From positions 248,001 to 312,000 of the forward strand of contig CAWFFM010000014.1 of assembly GCA_963815125.1 (NCBI GenBank): a stretch of DNA of 64,000 nt. The letters are read 5' to 3'. A model generated the notes under the pieces. It worked only from the letters and a program-made list of their open reading frames with translations. It was not told the origin of the DNA and did no database searches. This document shows, in pieces, positions 25,609-38,999 of the stretch; position 1 is the stretch's first letter; each line of letters begins with the position of its first letter. Origin of the DNA: Actinocatenispora sp963815125. GTDB lineage: Bacteria; Actinomycetota; Actinomycetes; Mycobacteriales; Micromonosporaceae. Both the position numbers and the translations under genes were made by a program.

Positions 25609-26516
25609 TCGTGCGCTCCTTCACTCACCACATTGCGGAACAGTTCGGTCAGCGACGGCAACCGTCGGGCGAACTCGTGCACCGGGCCGGTGGACAACGC
25701 GGCCGCCAGCACCTTCTGGTCGTCGGCGTCCGGATCCAGGTCCAGTACGGTGCGGCTGCCGTCCCGGCCGCGTACCCTCACCCCGGCCAGGTCGTCCGCC
25801 CATCCCTCCGACGCCTGCGGAGCGTCGACGACGAGATGGGCCTGCCCACCGGCCCGCAACTCGTCCACCGCGCCCTGGGCCACCATCTGTCCACTACGGA
25901 CAATGCCGACCCGGTCGCAGAGCCGCTCCACCAGGTCGAGCTGGTGGCTGGAGAACACCACCGGGATGCCCGCTGCGGCCTTCTCCCGCAGCACCTCGCT
26001 CATCACGTCCACCGCCACCGGATCCAGCCCGGAGAACGGCTCGTCCAGGACCAGGATCTGCGGGTCGTGGACCAGTGCCGCGGCAAGCTGGACGCGCTGC
26101 TGGTTTCCGAGACTGAGCTTCTGTACCTCGTCGCCGAGCCGGCCGGCCACGCCGAGGCGCTCCGCCCACGCCGCGGTCGCCTTCCGCGCCACCGGGGCCG
26201 ACATGCCGTGCAACTGGGCCAGGTACGCGAGCTGCTCGCCGACCTTCATCTTGGGGTAGAGCCCACGCTCCTCCGGCATGTAGCCGATCTGTCGACGATT
26301 GTCCACTGTGATCGGTGATCCGTCCCAGCGGATCTCGCCGGCATCCGCGGACAGCACGCCCAGCACGATGCGCATCGCGGTCGTCTTGCCGGCACCGTTG
26401 CTGCCGACGAAGCCGAACAGTTCCCCGGCCCGTACCTCGAAGGTCATCTCCGAGAGGGCCACCACCTCCCCGTACCGCTTGGAGACTCGGTCGATCTCCA
26501 ACCGCCGGTCCGCCAC
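25605..26516 (-). CDS. ABC transporter ATP-binding protein (NatA-like)
   Basis: A 303-residue ATPase from a GTG at 26516, chosen because AAGGGAAG lies about 4 nt upstream and the sequence MADRRLEIDRVSKRYGEVVA is the usual NatA start. Walker A is GSNGAGKTTAMRI, the signature is LSLGNQQRVQL, and Walker B is ILVLDEPFSGLDP with the H-loop SSHQLDLVERL. The C-terminal about 90 residues form the extra regulatory domain of the NatA/DUF4162 group. It pairs with the permease by a 4-bp overlap. It energises export by that permease. Confidence 0.92.
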   Translation of the reverse strand: MADRRLEIDRVSKRYGEVVALSEMTFEVRAGELFGFVGSNGAGKTTAMRIVLGVLSADAGEIRWDGSPITVDNRRQIGYMPEERGLYPKMKVGEQLAYLAQLHGMSAPVARKATAAWAERLGVAGRLGDEVQKLSLGNQQRVQLAAALVHDPQILVLDEPFSGLDPVAVDVMSEVLREKAAAGIPVVFSSHQLDLVERLCDRVGIVRSGQMVAQGAVDELRAGGQAHLVVDAPQASEGWADDLAGVRVRGRDGSRTVLDLDPDADDQKVLAAALSTGPVHEFARRLPSLTELFRNVVSEGAHE

Positions 26517-26958
26517 TGGTCTTCCCTTCGTCGGTACTTCCTGCCACCTGTCGGTCAACTATCCGCTAACGCTACGGATCCCGGCCATCGGAGGGAATCC
26601 GCCTGTGCCCCGACCCGGGGTGGGTCTGCCCCCACCGGATCCGGTAAGGGAGCGGATCTCAGATCGCCCGGCCGTGACACCGGGACCCGACGGCGAACGA
26701 CTGGTGAGTCTAGTCCGTTTTGTCCACCCGGCCCGGTGACGGTTCCGTCACCCTCCACATCGGCCGGTGCCAAACCGACGCATGTTCACCACTTCAGCGG
26801 CCCGGCGGGGTAGAACTTCCCTTGACACAGCAGGTACGGACCGATCTGATACTTCCGGGATTCGAGCTGAATCACACGCGGAGAATCCGACGTTCGGAGC
26901 TGTTCTCCGGCCGCCGCCGCGCGGACCCGCTCGCCCCTCGAGAGCAGGAAGGAGATCC
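26517..26958. other. Divergent intergenic region: NatA-like gene and S53 protease promoters
   Basis: About 440 bp with no gene. TTGACA at 26822-26827 is a consensus -35 for the S53 gene. TCTGAT lies 17 bp downstream and TGATAC 19 bp downstream as alternative -10 elements. The left part presumably carries the minus-strand promoter of the ABC exporter. Confidence 0.5.
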
Positions 26959-28890
26959 ATGCGGCACACCCTCATCCGACGCGCCGCGATCGCGGTCAGT
27001 GCCACTGCGCTGACACTGCCGTTCGCCGCGGGCGCCGCACACGCCGCACCGGCCCGACACACCCTGTCGGGCAGCACCCCCGCCTGGGCCACACCCGCCA
27101 ACCGGTCCGGCGCACCACAGTCCCGCGAACGGGTCGCTGTGCAGGTCAATCTCAACCTGCGGAACAGCGCCACCGCCGCGCAACTGGCCACTGCGGTGTC
27201 CACCCCGGGCAACCGGCAGTACGGCCACTACCTCAGCGCCGCCGCCTTCAACCAGCGGTTCGCGCCCACCGCCGACCAGGTCCGCCAGGTCCAGCAGTAC
27301 CTGCGCAGCCAGGGCCTGGACGTCACCGGAGTGGCCGACGGCAATCGGTGGGTCTCGGCCTCCGGCACCGTCAGCCAGCTCGACACGGCGTTCAGCACCA
27401 CGCTGGGCACCTACCGGTACAAGGGTCACCAGTTGCGTGCACCATCCCGTAAGGCGTCCGTACCGTCGAACATCGGCGGTCTGGTGCTGTCGGTGAGCGG
27501 GCTGAGCGAGACCGCGCCGCTGCGCACCCCGTTCCACCGGCGGGTCAGCGACCCGGCGCAGGCGAACGCCCGGAGCCGGGCGGCCAGCTCCCAGCCGGCG
27601 CCGGCGAAGTGCTCCACCTTCTGGGACGAGCACCACCAGACGCTGCCCTCGGCGTACGGCCGGACCGAGTTCCCGACCTACCTGTGCGGCTACACGCCGG
27701 ACCAGTTGCAGAGCGCGTACGGGGTCAAGTCCAGCCTGGCCAACGGACGCAACGGCAAGGGCACCACGGTCGCCATCGTGGACGCCTACGCCTCCCCGAC
27801 CATGAAGGCGGACACCGACCAGTTCTCCGCCGACAACGGCCTGCCCACCTTCAGCCAGGGGCAGTACACCGAGAAGGTCTTCAAGCCGTTCACCATGCAG
27901 GACGAGTGCGGCGGCGAGGACGGCTGGAACGGTGAGGAGGCCATCGACGTCGAGGCCGCACACACGATGGCGCCGGGCGCGACCATCAAGTACGTGGGCG
28001 CCGCGAACTGCGACAAGGGCCTCGACCAGGCCCTCAACTGGATCGTGCAGAAGCACGCCGCCACCGTGGTGTCCGACTCCTGGGGCAACCTCGGTGAGGA
28101 CATCCCGGCCGGCGACGTCGCCGCCGAGCACAGCATCTTCGTGCAGGCGGCCGCCGAGGGCATCGGCATGTACTTCTCCTCCGGAGACAGCGGCGACGAG
28201 GTGACCGCGGGTAACACCCCGTCGGCACAGCCGGACTTCCCGGCCTCCGACCCGTTCGTCACCGCCGTCGGCGGTACCAGCATGGCGGTGGGCAGCGACA
28301 ACGGCTACCAGTTCGAGACCGGCTGGGGCAGCGACGTCGCGAAGGTCGACTACACGCAGGATCCCGCGGCGTACACGCAGGCCCCGCCCGGATACTTCTA
28401 CGGCGGCGCCGGTGGCGGTACGAGCACCCTGTTCGGCCAGCCGGCCTACCAGCGCGGCGTGGTACCGGGCAGCCTGTCCCGGCAGTTCGGTGACGCTCCG
28501 GCCCGCGTGGTACCGGACGTGGCCGCGCTCGCCGACCCGTACACCGGGATGGCCGTGGGCCGCACCATCGACGGTGAGTACACCGTCGAGACGTGGGGCG
28601 GCACCAGCCTGGCCTGCCCGCTGTTCGCCGGGGTCCAGGCCGTGGCCAGCACCGGGCGGCACGTCGCGATCGGATTCGCCAACCCGCTGCTGTACTCGCT
28701 GTACAAGTCGAAGGCGTTCCGTGACGTGGCACCGCAGCGTGCCCCCGTCGCGGTGTCCACGCCCTCCGGCTCCGCACTGGTCACGCTCGACCACGACTCG
28801 TCCCTGGCCACCAGCCGGGGATACGACAACGTGACCGGGCTGGGCTCGCCCAACGGTGAGAGCTTCATCCGTGGGGTTTCGCGCCACTGA
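26959..28890 (+). CDS. Secreted S53 serine-carboxyl protease (sedolisin/kumamolisin type)
   Basis: A 643-residue preproprotein with strong RBS GGAAGGAG 5 nt before the ATG. Signal peptide to about residue 33 (ALTLPFAAGAAHAAPA), then a pro-kumamolisin activation domain (to about 210), then the catalytic domain. The triad is E326-x3-D330 (GEEAIDVEAAH) with S550 (GGTSLACPLF), and the oxyanion Asp is in YFSSGDSGDE. A C-terminal DVTGxGSPNG-like calcium site is present (DNVTGLGSPNG). Sedolisins act outside the cell, best at acid pH. A perfect terminator follows, so it is a single-gene unit. Confidence 0.95.
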   Translation: MRHTLIRRAAIAVSATALTLPFAAGAAHAAPARHTLSGSTPAWATPANRSGAPQSRERVAVQVNLNLRNSATAAQLATAVSTPGNRQYGHYLSAAAFNQRFAPTADQVRQVQQYLRSQGLDVTGVADGNRWVSASGTVSQLDTAFSTTLGTYRYKGHQLRAPSRKASVPSNIGGLVLSVSGLSETAPLRTPFHRRVSDPAQANARSRAASSQPAPAKCSTFWDEHHQTLPSAYGRTEFPTYLCGYTPDQLQSAYGVKSSLANGRNGKGTTVAIVDAYASPTMKADTDQFSADNGLPTFSQGQYTEKVFKPFTMQDECGGEDGWNGEEAIDVEAAHTMAPGATIKYVGAANCDKGLDQALNWIVQKHAATVVSDSWGNLGEDIPAGDVAAEHSIFVQAAAEGIGMYFSSGDSGDEVTAGNTPSAQPDFPASDPFVTAVGGTSMAVGSDNGYQFETGWGSDVAKVDYTQDPAAYTQAPPGYFYGGAGGGTSTLFGQPAYQRGVVPGSLSRQFGDAPARVVPDVAALADPYTGMAVGRTIDGEYTVETWGGTSLACPLFAGVQAVASTGRHVAIGFANPLLYSLYKSKAFRDVAPQRAPVAVSTPSGSALVTLDHDSSLATSRGYDNVTGLGSPNGESFIRGVSRH

Positions 28891-28915
28891 TCCACTGATC
28901 CACTGATCCACCCGG
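28891..28915. repeat. Short tandem repeat right after the S53 stop
   Basis: About three copies of the 9-mer TGATCCACT begin at the TGA stop codon of the S53 gene. Slippage would not alter the protein. Confidence 0.6.
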
Positions 28916-28920
28916 ATCGT

Positions 28921-28954
28921 CGACGGGGTCGCCCAGCTCTGGGCGACCCCGTCG
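28921..28954 (+). terminator. Intrinsic terminator after the S53 protease
   Basis: Perfect 16-bp arms CGACGGGGTCGCCCAG and its complement with only CT between them. It lies 30 bp past the stop. Confidence 0.85.
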
Positions 28955-29025
28955 TCGTCGGTGGACGGTAGGATTGCCGCGGTTTCCACCGGGGACCGTG
29001 ACCAGGCTTGGCATTTCGAGGTGTG

Positions 29026-29559
29026 ATGAGCACGACCGGTACCGCACGACCGATCCTGAACTACGGCACCCCGGTGCTGCACGCCCCATGTCGCACCGTC
29101 ACGGAGTTCGACGACTCCCTGCGCGAACTGGTGGCCGACATGTTCGCCAGCATGTACGCGGCCGACGGGGTCGGCCTGGCCGCCAACCAGATCGGCGTCG
29201 ACCTGCGCGTCTTCGTCTTCGACTGCCCGGATGCGAGTGGAACCAACCAGATCGGGCAGATCGTCAACCCGACGCTGGTCGAGACCGACGGCCCGCGCGA
29301 ACTGGACGAGGACGACGAGGGCTGCCTGTCCGTACCGGGCGAGCACGCCGAACTGGCCCGGTCCCATGTCGCCTCCGTACGGGGCGTCGATCTGGACGAC
29401 AACCCGGTGAGTTTCACCGGGGACGGCATGCTCGCCCGCTGCTTCCAGCACGAGACGGACCATCTCAACGGTCTGCTGTACGTGGACCGGCTGCCCAAGC
29501 GGCTGCGCAAGAAGGTACTCAAGGCCGCCGGCCTGCCCACCTCGCCGCCGGGGGAATGA
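29026..29559 (+). CDS. def: Peptide deformylase
   Basis: A 177-residue metalloenzyme that removes the formyl group from nascent proteins. All three family motifs are present: GVGLAANQIG, EGCLSVPG with metal-binding C100, and QHETDHLNG with H142 and H146 as ligands and the catalytic Glu between them. The length is typical of bacterial type I PDF. ATG at 29026 follows a weak GAGG. Genomes like this usually have two or more def genes, so this may not be the only copy. Confidence 0.95.
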   Translation: MSTTGTARPILNYGTPVLHAPCRTVTEFDDSLRELVADMFASMYAADGVGLAANQIGVDLRVFVFDCPDASGTNQIGQIVNPTLVETDGPRELDEDDEGCLSVPGEHAELARSHVASVRGVDLDDNPVSFTGDGMLARCFQHETDHLNGLLYVDRLPKRLRKKVLKAAGLPTSPPGE

Positions 29560-29609
29560 CCGGTCCGCTGAGCTGTGTTCCCGCTCCGGACCTCTTTGCC
29601 GCATCCGAG

Positions 29610-29732
29610 CCTTGTCGTTCGCTGAGCCCTTGTGGTGCCGGGACCCTTGTCGTGCCGGGAGCCTTGTCGTGCCGGGACGCCTTGTCGTTCCGGGAGCCTT
29701 GTCGTGCCGGGAGCCTTGTCGTGCCCGGGACG
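29610..29732 (+). repeat. 17-18 bp tandem repeat array, seven units
   Basis: Units begin at 29610, 29628, 29645, 29662, 29680, 29697 and 29714 with the core CCTTGTCGTGCCGGGA. Several carry small changes (TTCC, TTCG, TGGTG). The array lies between the peptide deformylase stop and a bidirectional terminator, in non-coding DNA. It is direct and uninterrupted, so it is not a CRISPR. Confidence 0.85.
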
Positions 29733-29734
29733 TG

Positions 29735-29770
29735 ACAGGGGCGGGAACCCGCTGAGGTTCCCGCCCCTGT
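29735..29770. terminator. Bidirectional hairpin terminator between def and the calcium-binding gene
   Basis: Perfect 15-bp arms ACAGGGGCGGGAACC and its complement with a 6-nt loop (CGCTGA). It serves def on the plus strand and the 29863-30363 gene on the minus strand. Confidence 0.85.
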
Positions 29771-29862
29771 TCACACCGGCATGTTGTCAACCGCTCCGGT
29801 GTGTGGTTCCGTACTGCTGGCCGTTCCGCCGCCGGGCCGCGTCCGGTCCTGACGGACCGCGG

Positions 29863-30363
29863 TCAGCTCGCGTACGGGTTCTCGGCGTTGGTGTTGTAGT
29901 GCACCGTGTCCGGGGTGCCGTCGTTGTTGCTGTCGGTCACCGTGGTGTCGACGCGGCCGTCCTCGTTCGCGTCGTGCTCGTACACGTCCGCGGTGCCGTC
30001 GTAGTGCGTGTCGGCCACGTAGGTGTCGGCGCGACCGTCGTAGTTCTGGTCGTAGACCGCGTGGTCGACGTGACCGTCCTCGTTCGCGTCCCGGCCGGCG
30101 AAGTCGACGTGACCGTCCTCGTTGCGGTCCGAGTACACGGTGTCCGCGACATGGTCGTGGTTGCTGTCGACGACCTCGGTGTCGAGGGTGTCGTTGCCGT
30201 TGGCGTCGTAGTACTCGTTGTCCGCCCAGCCGTCACCGTTGGTGTCGTTGGCAACCGCGTTGGCGTAACCGTCGCCGTCGGTGTCGACCGCTTCCGAAGA
30301 GGTGCCATCGGTGTAGTGGGCGACAACGGTGTGGTCGTCGCTGCCGGTGTCGAAGTCGCTCAT
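29863..30363 (-). CDS. Calcium-binding-like repeat protein (DxNxDGxxD repeats)
   Basis: A 166-residue very acidic protein; ATG at 30363 with AGGGGGAAG about 5 nt upstream. From residue about 25 it is almost wholly a chain of about nine EF-hand-like or type-3 repeats: DTDGDGYAN, DTNGDGWAD, DRNEDGHVD, DANEDGHVD, DQNYDGRAD, DANEDGRVD, DSNNDGTPD. The spacing is about 16 residues. Each DxNxDGxxD loop could bind Ca2+. No signal peptide or membrane segment is present, so it would be cytoplasmic unless exported by another route. No partner domain is fused. Similar stand-alone repeat proteins occur in actinomycetes, but their role is unclear. Confidence 0.8.
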   Translation of the reverse strand: MSDFDTGSDDHTVVAHYTDGTSSEAVDTDGDGYANAVANDTNGDGWADNEYYDANGNDTLDTEVVDSNHDHVADTVYSDRNEDGHVDFAGRDANEDGHVDHAVYDQNYDGRADTYVADTHYDGTADVYEHDANEDGRVDTTVTDSNNDGTPDTVHYNTNAENPYAS

Positions 30364-30697
30364 CGGTACTTCCCCCTTCAGATCCGCCGACCTTCTGCCC
30401 GGCGACTGACATGAACCATACGTAACGTCCGCCACTCGGAAATCCCGCTTTCGTGCCACGACCAGGAGGGACCTTCGGTCAGTACGGGCAGCCCACGGTG
30501 CGGGCGCACGGTAGGGATCGGCGTCGATACCCGCAACCCTGCGTACATGTCACTTTCCGAGCTCAACCCGACACGTGCCGTGTCTCCAGGTGTCGTATTC
30601 GCGTTAGGACGCGAGAGGACTTTGCAGAACGCCAGGTCGGACAACGCATCGACGCGGTGCTCTGCCGACGCTCTGCCAACAGCAGGAGAGGACATAC
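30364..30697. other. Divergent intergenic region before the chaplin gene
   Basis: About 330 bp, no gene. An inverted repeat ACACG-TGC-CGTGT sits at 30571-30583, about 115 bp before the chaplin ATG, and could be a regulator site. RBS GGAGAGG lies 6 nt before the ATG at 30698. Confidence 0.4.
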
Positions 30698-31252
30698 ATG
30701 AGGGCGATCCCACGCCTCGCGTTCATCGCGGGGGCAGCGACCGCCGGGTTGGCGTTAGGCCTGCCGGCGGCCAGTTACGCCGAGACCGGTTCGGCCGGCA
30801 ACACCGGAACAGCCAGCGGCAACCAGGCACAGGCGCCCGTACGGGCTCCGGTCGACGTGTGCGGCAACGGCATCGGCGTACTCGGGGTCGGCCGGGGCGG
30901 CGACTGCGCCGACGGATACTCCCACAACCGCCCGACGCCGTCCGACTGCCCGTCGTCCGGCACCGGCTACGGCCGCAGCAGCGGGGATCTCGCTGGCTCC
31001 TCGTCACGGACGACCGGGTGCGCCGGCGCTCCGGACCCGACGCCGAGCAGTAGTTCGCACGCATCGCCCAGCACCTCCGCGCGACACGAGGTACCGGTCG
31101 GTGCTCCGTCCTCCGATGCCGGCGGCCCGCCGGAGGACGCACCCGTCCTCCCGGTGACCGGGACGTCGCTGACCATCCTGACCGGCTCAGCCGTGACCCT
31201 GCTCGCTGGCGGGGTCGGTGTTCTCGTACTCGCCCGCCGCCGGCGGGTCTGA
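30698..31252 (+). CDS. Chaplin-domain surface protein with LPXTG sortase signal
   Basis: A 184-residue protein. Signal peptide about residues 1-29 (AGAATAGLALGLPAASYA). One chaplin domain at about 40-72, NQAQAPVRAPVDVCGNGIGV with C55 and C70, the paired Cys of chaplins that form the hydrophobic amyloid sheath on aerial hyphae. A Ser/Thr/Pro-rich spacer follows. The end carries LPVTG, a hydrophobic segment and the basic tail LARRRRV, so sortase should anchor it to the cell wall, as with long chaplins. Long Streptomyces chaplins usually have two chaplin domains; this one has one. Confidence 0.9.
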   Translation: MRAIPRLAFIAGAATAGLALGLPAASYAETGSAGNTGTASGNQAQAPVRAPVDVCGNGIGVLGVGRGGDCADGYSHNRPTPSDCPSSGTGYGRSSGDLAGSSSRTTGCAGAPDPTPSSSSHASPSTSARHEVPVGAPSSDAGGPPEDAPVLPVTGTSLTILTGSAVTLLAGGVGVLVLARRRRV

Positions 31253-31293
31253 GCCGTCCGTAGCGCTCCTGCCAGCAGTTCGGCAGGGTGAGT

Positions 31294-31332
31294 AGAAGGT
31301 GCCGTGGTCCCGTCGGGACCACGGCACCTTCT
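31294..31332 (+). terminator. Intrinsic terminator after the chaplin gene
   Basis: 18-bp perfect arms AGAAGGTGCCGTGGTCCC and complement, loop GTC, then T-rich TCTT. It is one of the strongest hairpins in the window. Confidence 0.9.
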
Positions 31333-31573
31333 TGCTGTGCACTGTTCCTCGCCGAGTTGATCGTCCACCGCACTCCGGACGGACCGAGCGGCGCCGGTAG
31401 AGAGTTCCGCGGATCTTGAACAGCCCAACGCCGTCCAGCTCAACACCGTTGGGCTTGAGCGCTTGTCCCTGGGCCCTCGCCACGCTTGTCGCTGGGTCCT
31501 CACAGCCGGGCGGGGAGCTGCTTCCGGACGGTCGAGGAACACCATCGGACCACGGGATCGATGTGCACACAAA
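31333..31573. other. Intergenic region between the chaplin terminator and the rRNA terminator
   Basis: About 240 bp. No gene with a credible start and composition was found. Confidence 0.4.
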
Positions 31574-31626
31574 GAAGCGCCGGAAGATCTGATTTGCATT
31601 AATGCAAACCGATCTTCCGACGCTTC
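31574..31626 (-). terminator. rRNA operon terminator
   Basis: Arms of 16 bp (31574-31589 and 31611-31626) with one mismatch enclose a second perfect palindrome, TTTGCATTAATGCAAA (31593-31608). It lies just downstream of the 5S 3' end on the minus strand and is followed by TTTG on that strand. Confidence 0.85.
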
Positions 31627-31637
31627 TCTCATGTTAA

Positions 31638-31756
31638 GTCCGGCGGTGTCCTACTCTCCCACACCCTCCCGAGTGCAGTACCATCGGCGCTGAAGGGCTT
31701 AGCTACCGGGTTCGGAATGGGACCGGGCGTTTCCCCCTCGCTAAAACCACCGAAAC
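31638..31756 (-). rRNA. rrf: 5S ribosomal RNA
   Basis: About 119 nt. Read on the minus strand it has CCCGGTCCCATTCCGAACCC and GAGAGTAGGACACCGCCGGA, the conserved parts of actinobacterial 5S. It is the last gene of the rRNA operon, about 100 bp after 23S. Ends are placed by pairing GTTTCGGTGG-like start with the 3' side and may be off by a few bases. Confidence 0.93.
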
Positions 31757-31855
31757 ACTACAGAACCAGCCAGCCACCACACCCACACACCCCCAGAGGC
31801 ATGCGCATGTCCTGACCGTGATTCGAGAACCACACAGTGGATGCAAACAGCATTT

Positions 31856-36845
<4,990 letters not shown>

Positions 36846-37077
36846 AAATCTTTGGAAAGAACATCCCAGCAATACCACACAACCAAAAGGTCGCATGTAC
36901 TGCATTCAAAGGAACCCCCACCACAACCTGAAACCAGGCCATGGCACGAGGAAAAACAAATGCACTGGCTTTTAAACACCCTGTTGAGTTCTCAAGAAAC
37001 AAACACACACCCACAACAACCACTCACGCGGCCGCCCCGGGGGCTATTCGGTTCTTCGTTCTTGCCTTACTCGGTTT

Positions 37078-37106
37078 AGCTTACCCGCCCGATCTGCCGC
37101 GGTCAA
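37078..37106 (-). promoter_or_regulatory. rRNA operon promoter
   Basis: On the minus strand TTGACC (37101-37106) and TAAGCT (37078-37083) with exactly 17 bp between, about 230 bp before 16S. This matches vegetative sigma consensus well. Confidence 0.8.
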
Positions 37107-37518
37107 ATTGGCCCCGGCCCGATCAATTGGGCACCCTCAAGTCGCAGCAACTTTAGATTGCTGATTCTCGAAGATTTGGATTCTGTAGGACCGACCATTC
37201 CGTCTCCACCCAAGCTGAGGAGATCTTGCTCCGTCTAGCTTGTGTGGCGCGGTTCCTGTCCGGCGCCCTACTCCTCCAAGCTTACCTGGTCGGTTTCGCA
37301 GGTCTGCATCCGGGTCACCCGGCGAGTCCTGCTCGGCCTCTTCAGTAAGCCCCTCCGCGCAGGCCGAAACTCTCGCCCTTACCTCGGAGTGTCCCGCAGG
37401 CCGTCCAACCGGCCGCCTGAGCGGCCCGTTTCCGTCCGGTTCCCCGCGGGCAGAGAGAAAGTTACGCGATGCCGGAACCGGCAGTCAAACCGGGGTCCCG
37501 TGTCGGCGCTCACAGCAC

Positions 37519-37555
37519 GTCGGCCGGGCCCGAAGAGTGTCCGGACCCGGCCGAC
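37519..37555 (-). terminator. Terminator of the 37596-38006 gene
   Basis: 13-bp arms with one mismatch, GTCGGCCGGGCCC and GGACCCGGCCGAC, around an 11-nt loop. It lies 40 bp past the stop. Confidence 0.65.
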
Positions 37556-37595
37556 GGCGGGTGTCGTCCGGCAGCTGTCAGCGCCGGAGATTGCC

Positions 37596-38006
37596 TCAGG
37601 AGCCGGAGTTGAAGATCGCGCTCAGCAGGCCGCAGCCACAGATGAGGACGATCAGGACCAGCGCGACGACGTTGATGGCGATCGCCGCGGTCTTGCCGGG
37701 CGCCTCGACCGGCTGGTGACCGATCGCGCCCGGTTGGAAAGTCCACCAGGGGGCCGCGTAGAACACGGGTACCTGGGCACCGGGGTGTACGTCCACCCGC
37801 ATCCCGGCCTGGCCGATCTTCCACAGGTACGGCACGTGGATCTGCAGGTCGTAGGGGCCGGCAGGTACGGGGATCTGATTCTGGCCCCAGGTCAGCTTGG
37901 ACTCGTAACCGTTGAGGGTCAGCCGGGGTGGCGTGAAGGCCAGCATCCAGGCCAGCACCGGTTTGGTCGTGGTGATGTTGAGAACTGCGCCCGCCTGGGG
38001 CGGCAT
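37596..38006 (-). CDS. Small membrane-anchored hypothetical protein
   Basis: A 136-residue protein from an ATG at 38006. A GTG at 38021 is an alternative; neither has a strong ribosome site. The N-terminal about 100 residues look like a beta-sandwich: NGYESKLTWGQNQIPVPAG, LQIHVPYLWKIGQAGMRVDV and VPVFYAAPWWTFQPGAIG. One C-terminal membrane segment, IAINVVALVLIVLICGCGLL, follows, so the globular part would face the cytoplasm or cell surface. Similar proteins occur in many actinomycetes with no known function. Confidence 0.75.
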   Translation of the reverse strand: MPPQAGAVLNITTTKPVLAWMLAFTPPRLTLNGYESKLTWGQNQIPVPAGPYDLQIHVPYLWKIGQAGMRVDVHPGAQVPVFYAAPWWTFQPGAIGHQPVEAPGKTAAIAINVVALVLIVLICGCGLLSAIFNSGS

Positions 38007-38196
38007 CGAATTCGGCTGCACGCCACGGGAAGCTAGTCGGTGGACGCAAGTTCCGCAGCCCTGCCGAAGCGAATAGCTCCGGTCTGTCCGGGGCGTCTGA
38101 TTACCGCGCCGGACAAGGCAACCCGCTGTTCGACGTAACGCCGCCCAGCAGCTACGGATAGCGACCGCCGATCCCCGGCGGTGGGCACCGGCCCGG

Positions 38197-38928
38197 TCAG
38201 CCGACGACGATCCAGAACACCGCGATGTAGTGACAGCTCGCGGCGATGACCGTGCCGGCGTGGAAGAACTCGTGGTGTCCGAAGGTGCGCGGCCAGGGAT
38301 TGGGCCATTTGAGCGCGTAGCAGACCGCACCCAGGCTGTAGAGCACACCGCCGGTCAGGAGGAGTACGAACGGGACCACGCCACCGTGGTGCAGCAGGTC
38401 GGGCAGGACGAACACCGCCACCCAGCCCAGTGCGATGTACAGCGGCACCGACAACCATCGCGGCGCTCGCGGCCAGGCCATCTTCAGTGCCACCCCGAGC
38501 AGCGCACCGCCCCACACCACGGCCAGTACGGCGAGGGCGGTGCGTCGCGGCAGCAGCAGGAGACTCATCGGGGTGTAGGTGCCGGCGATGAACAGGAAGA
38601 TCATCGAGTGGTCGAGCCGTTTCATCACCGCGTAGCCCCGCGGACCCCAGATCCGTCGGTGGTAGAGCGCGCTGATGCCGAACAGGCCGCAGATGCCCAC
38701 CGAATAGACCAGGCAGGCACCGAAGGCGAGCCAGCCCGGACGGCCGGCCGCGACCACGCAGAGCACGGCGCCGCAGACTGCGGCGATCCCCACGGCGTAC
38801 GCATGCAGCCAGCCCCGCATTCGGGGGCGCGCGTGCGGGTCCTTCACCAGCGGCGGCAGCAGGGGCGTGGTCGACGGTCCGTCGGCGGTGCCGTCGGTAG
38901 CTGCTCCATCCCTCATCGTCGCGCTCAT
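38197..38928 (-). CDS. Hemolysin III / PAQR family membrane protein
   Basis: A 243-residue protein with seven membrane segments after a disordered N-terminal 40 residues. Family motifs are SALYHRRIW, KRLDHSMIFLFIAGTYTP and the C-terminal GHHEFFHAGTV; their His, Ser and Asp residues form the zinc site known in PAQR receptors. Bacterial members are called hemolysin III but their role is poorly known, perhaps ceramidase-like hydrolase or lipid homeostasis. It is a single gene, divergent from nothing close and 71 bp upstream of sdaA's end on the same strand. Confidence 0.93.
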   Translation of the reverse strand: MSATMRDGAATDGTADGPSTTPLLPPLVKDPHARPRMRGWLHAYAVGIAAVCGAVLCVVAAGRPGWLAFGACLVYSVGICGLFGISALYHRRIWGPRGYAVMKRLDHSMIFLFIAGTYTPMSLLLLPRRTALAVLAVVWGGALLGVALKMAWPRAPRWLSVPLYIALGWVAVFVLPDLLHHGGVVPFVLLLTGGVLYSLGAVCYALKWPNPWPRTFGHHEFFHAGTVIAASCHYIAVFWIVVG

Positions 38929-38999
38929 CCCGTTATGTTACCCGATAGTAGCCTACGCTGGCGTAGCAAATTGTGTGTCGCGCACCGCACCGACCGGGC

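Larger units (their letters stand above)
36846..37595 (-). other. rRNA leader and upstream promoter region
   Basis: About 750 bp. Near 36985-37010 the minus strand has TTTCTTGAGAACTCAACAGG, the leader boxA. The main promoter is at 37078-37106. Upstream, AT-richer DNA (37130-37200) may hold further promoters or an UP-like element. From 37200 to 37515 no gene is credible. The terminator of the neighbouring hypothetical gene is at 37519-37555. Confidence 0.55.

Noticed and set aside
26872..29790. 972-codon ORF antisense to the S53 protease and peptide deformylase genes
   Set aside because: Long antisense ORFs are expected at this GC content. It has no ribosome site, no family pattern, and the plus-strand genes are certain.
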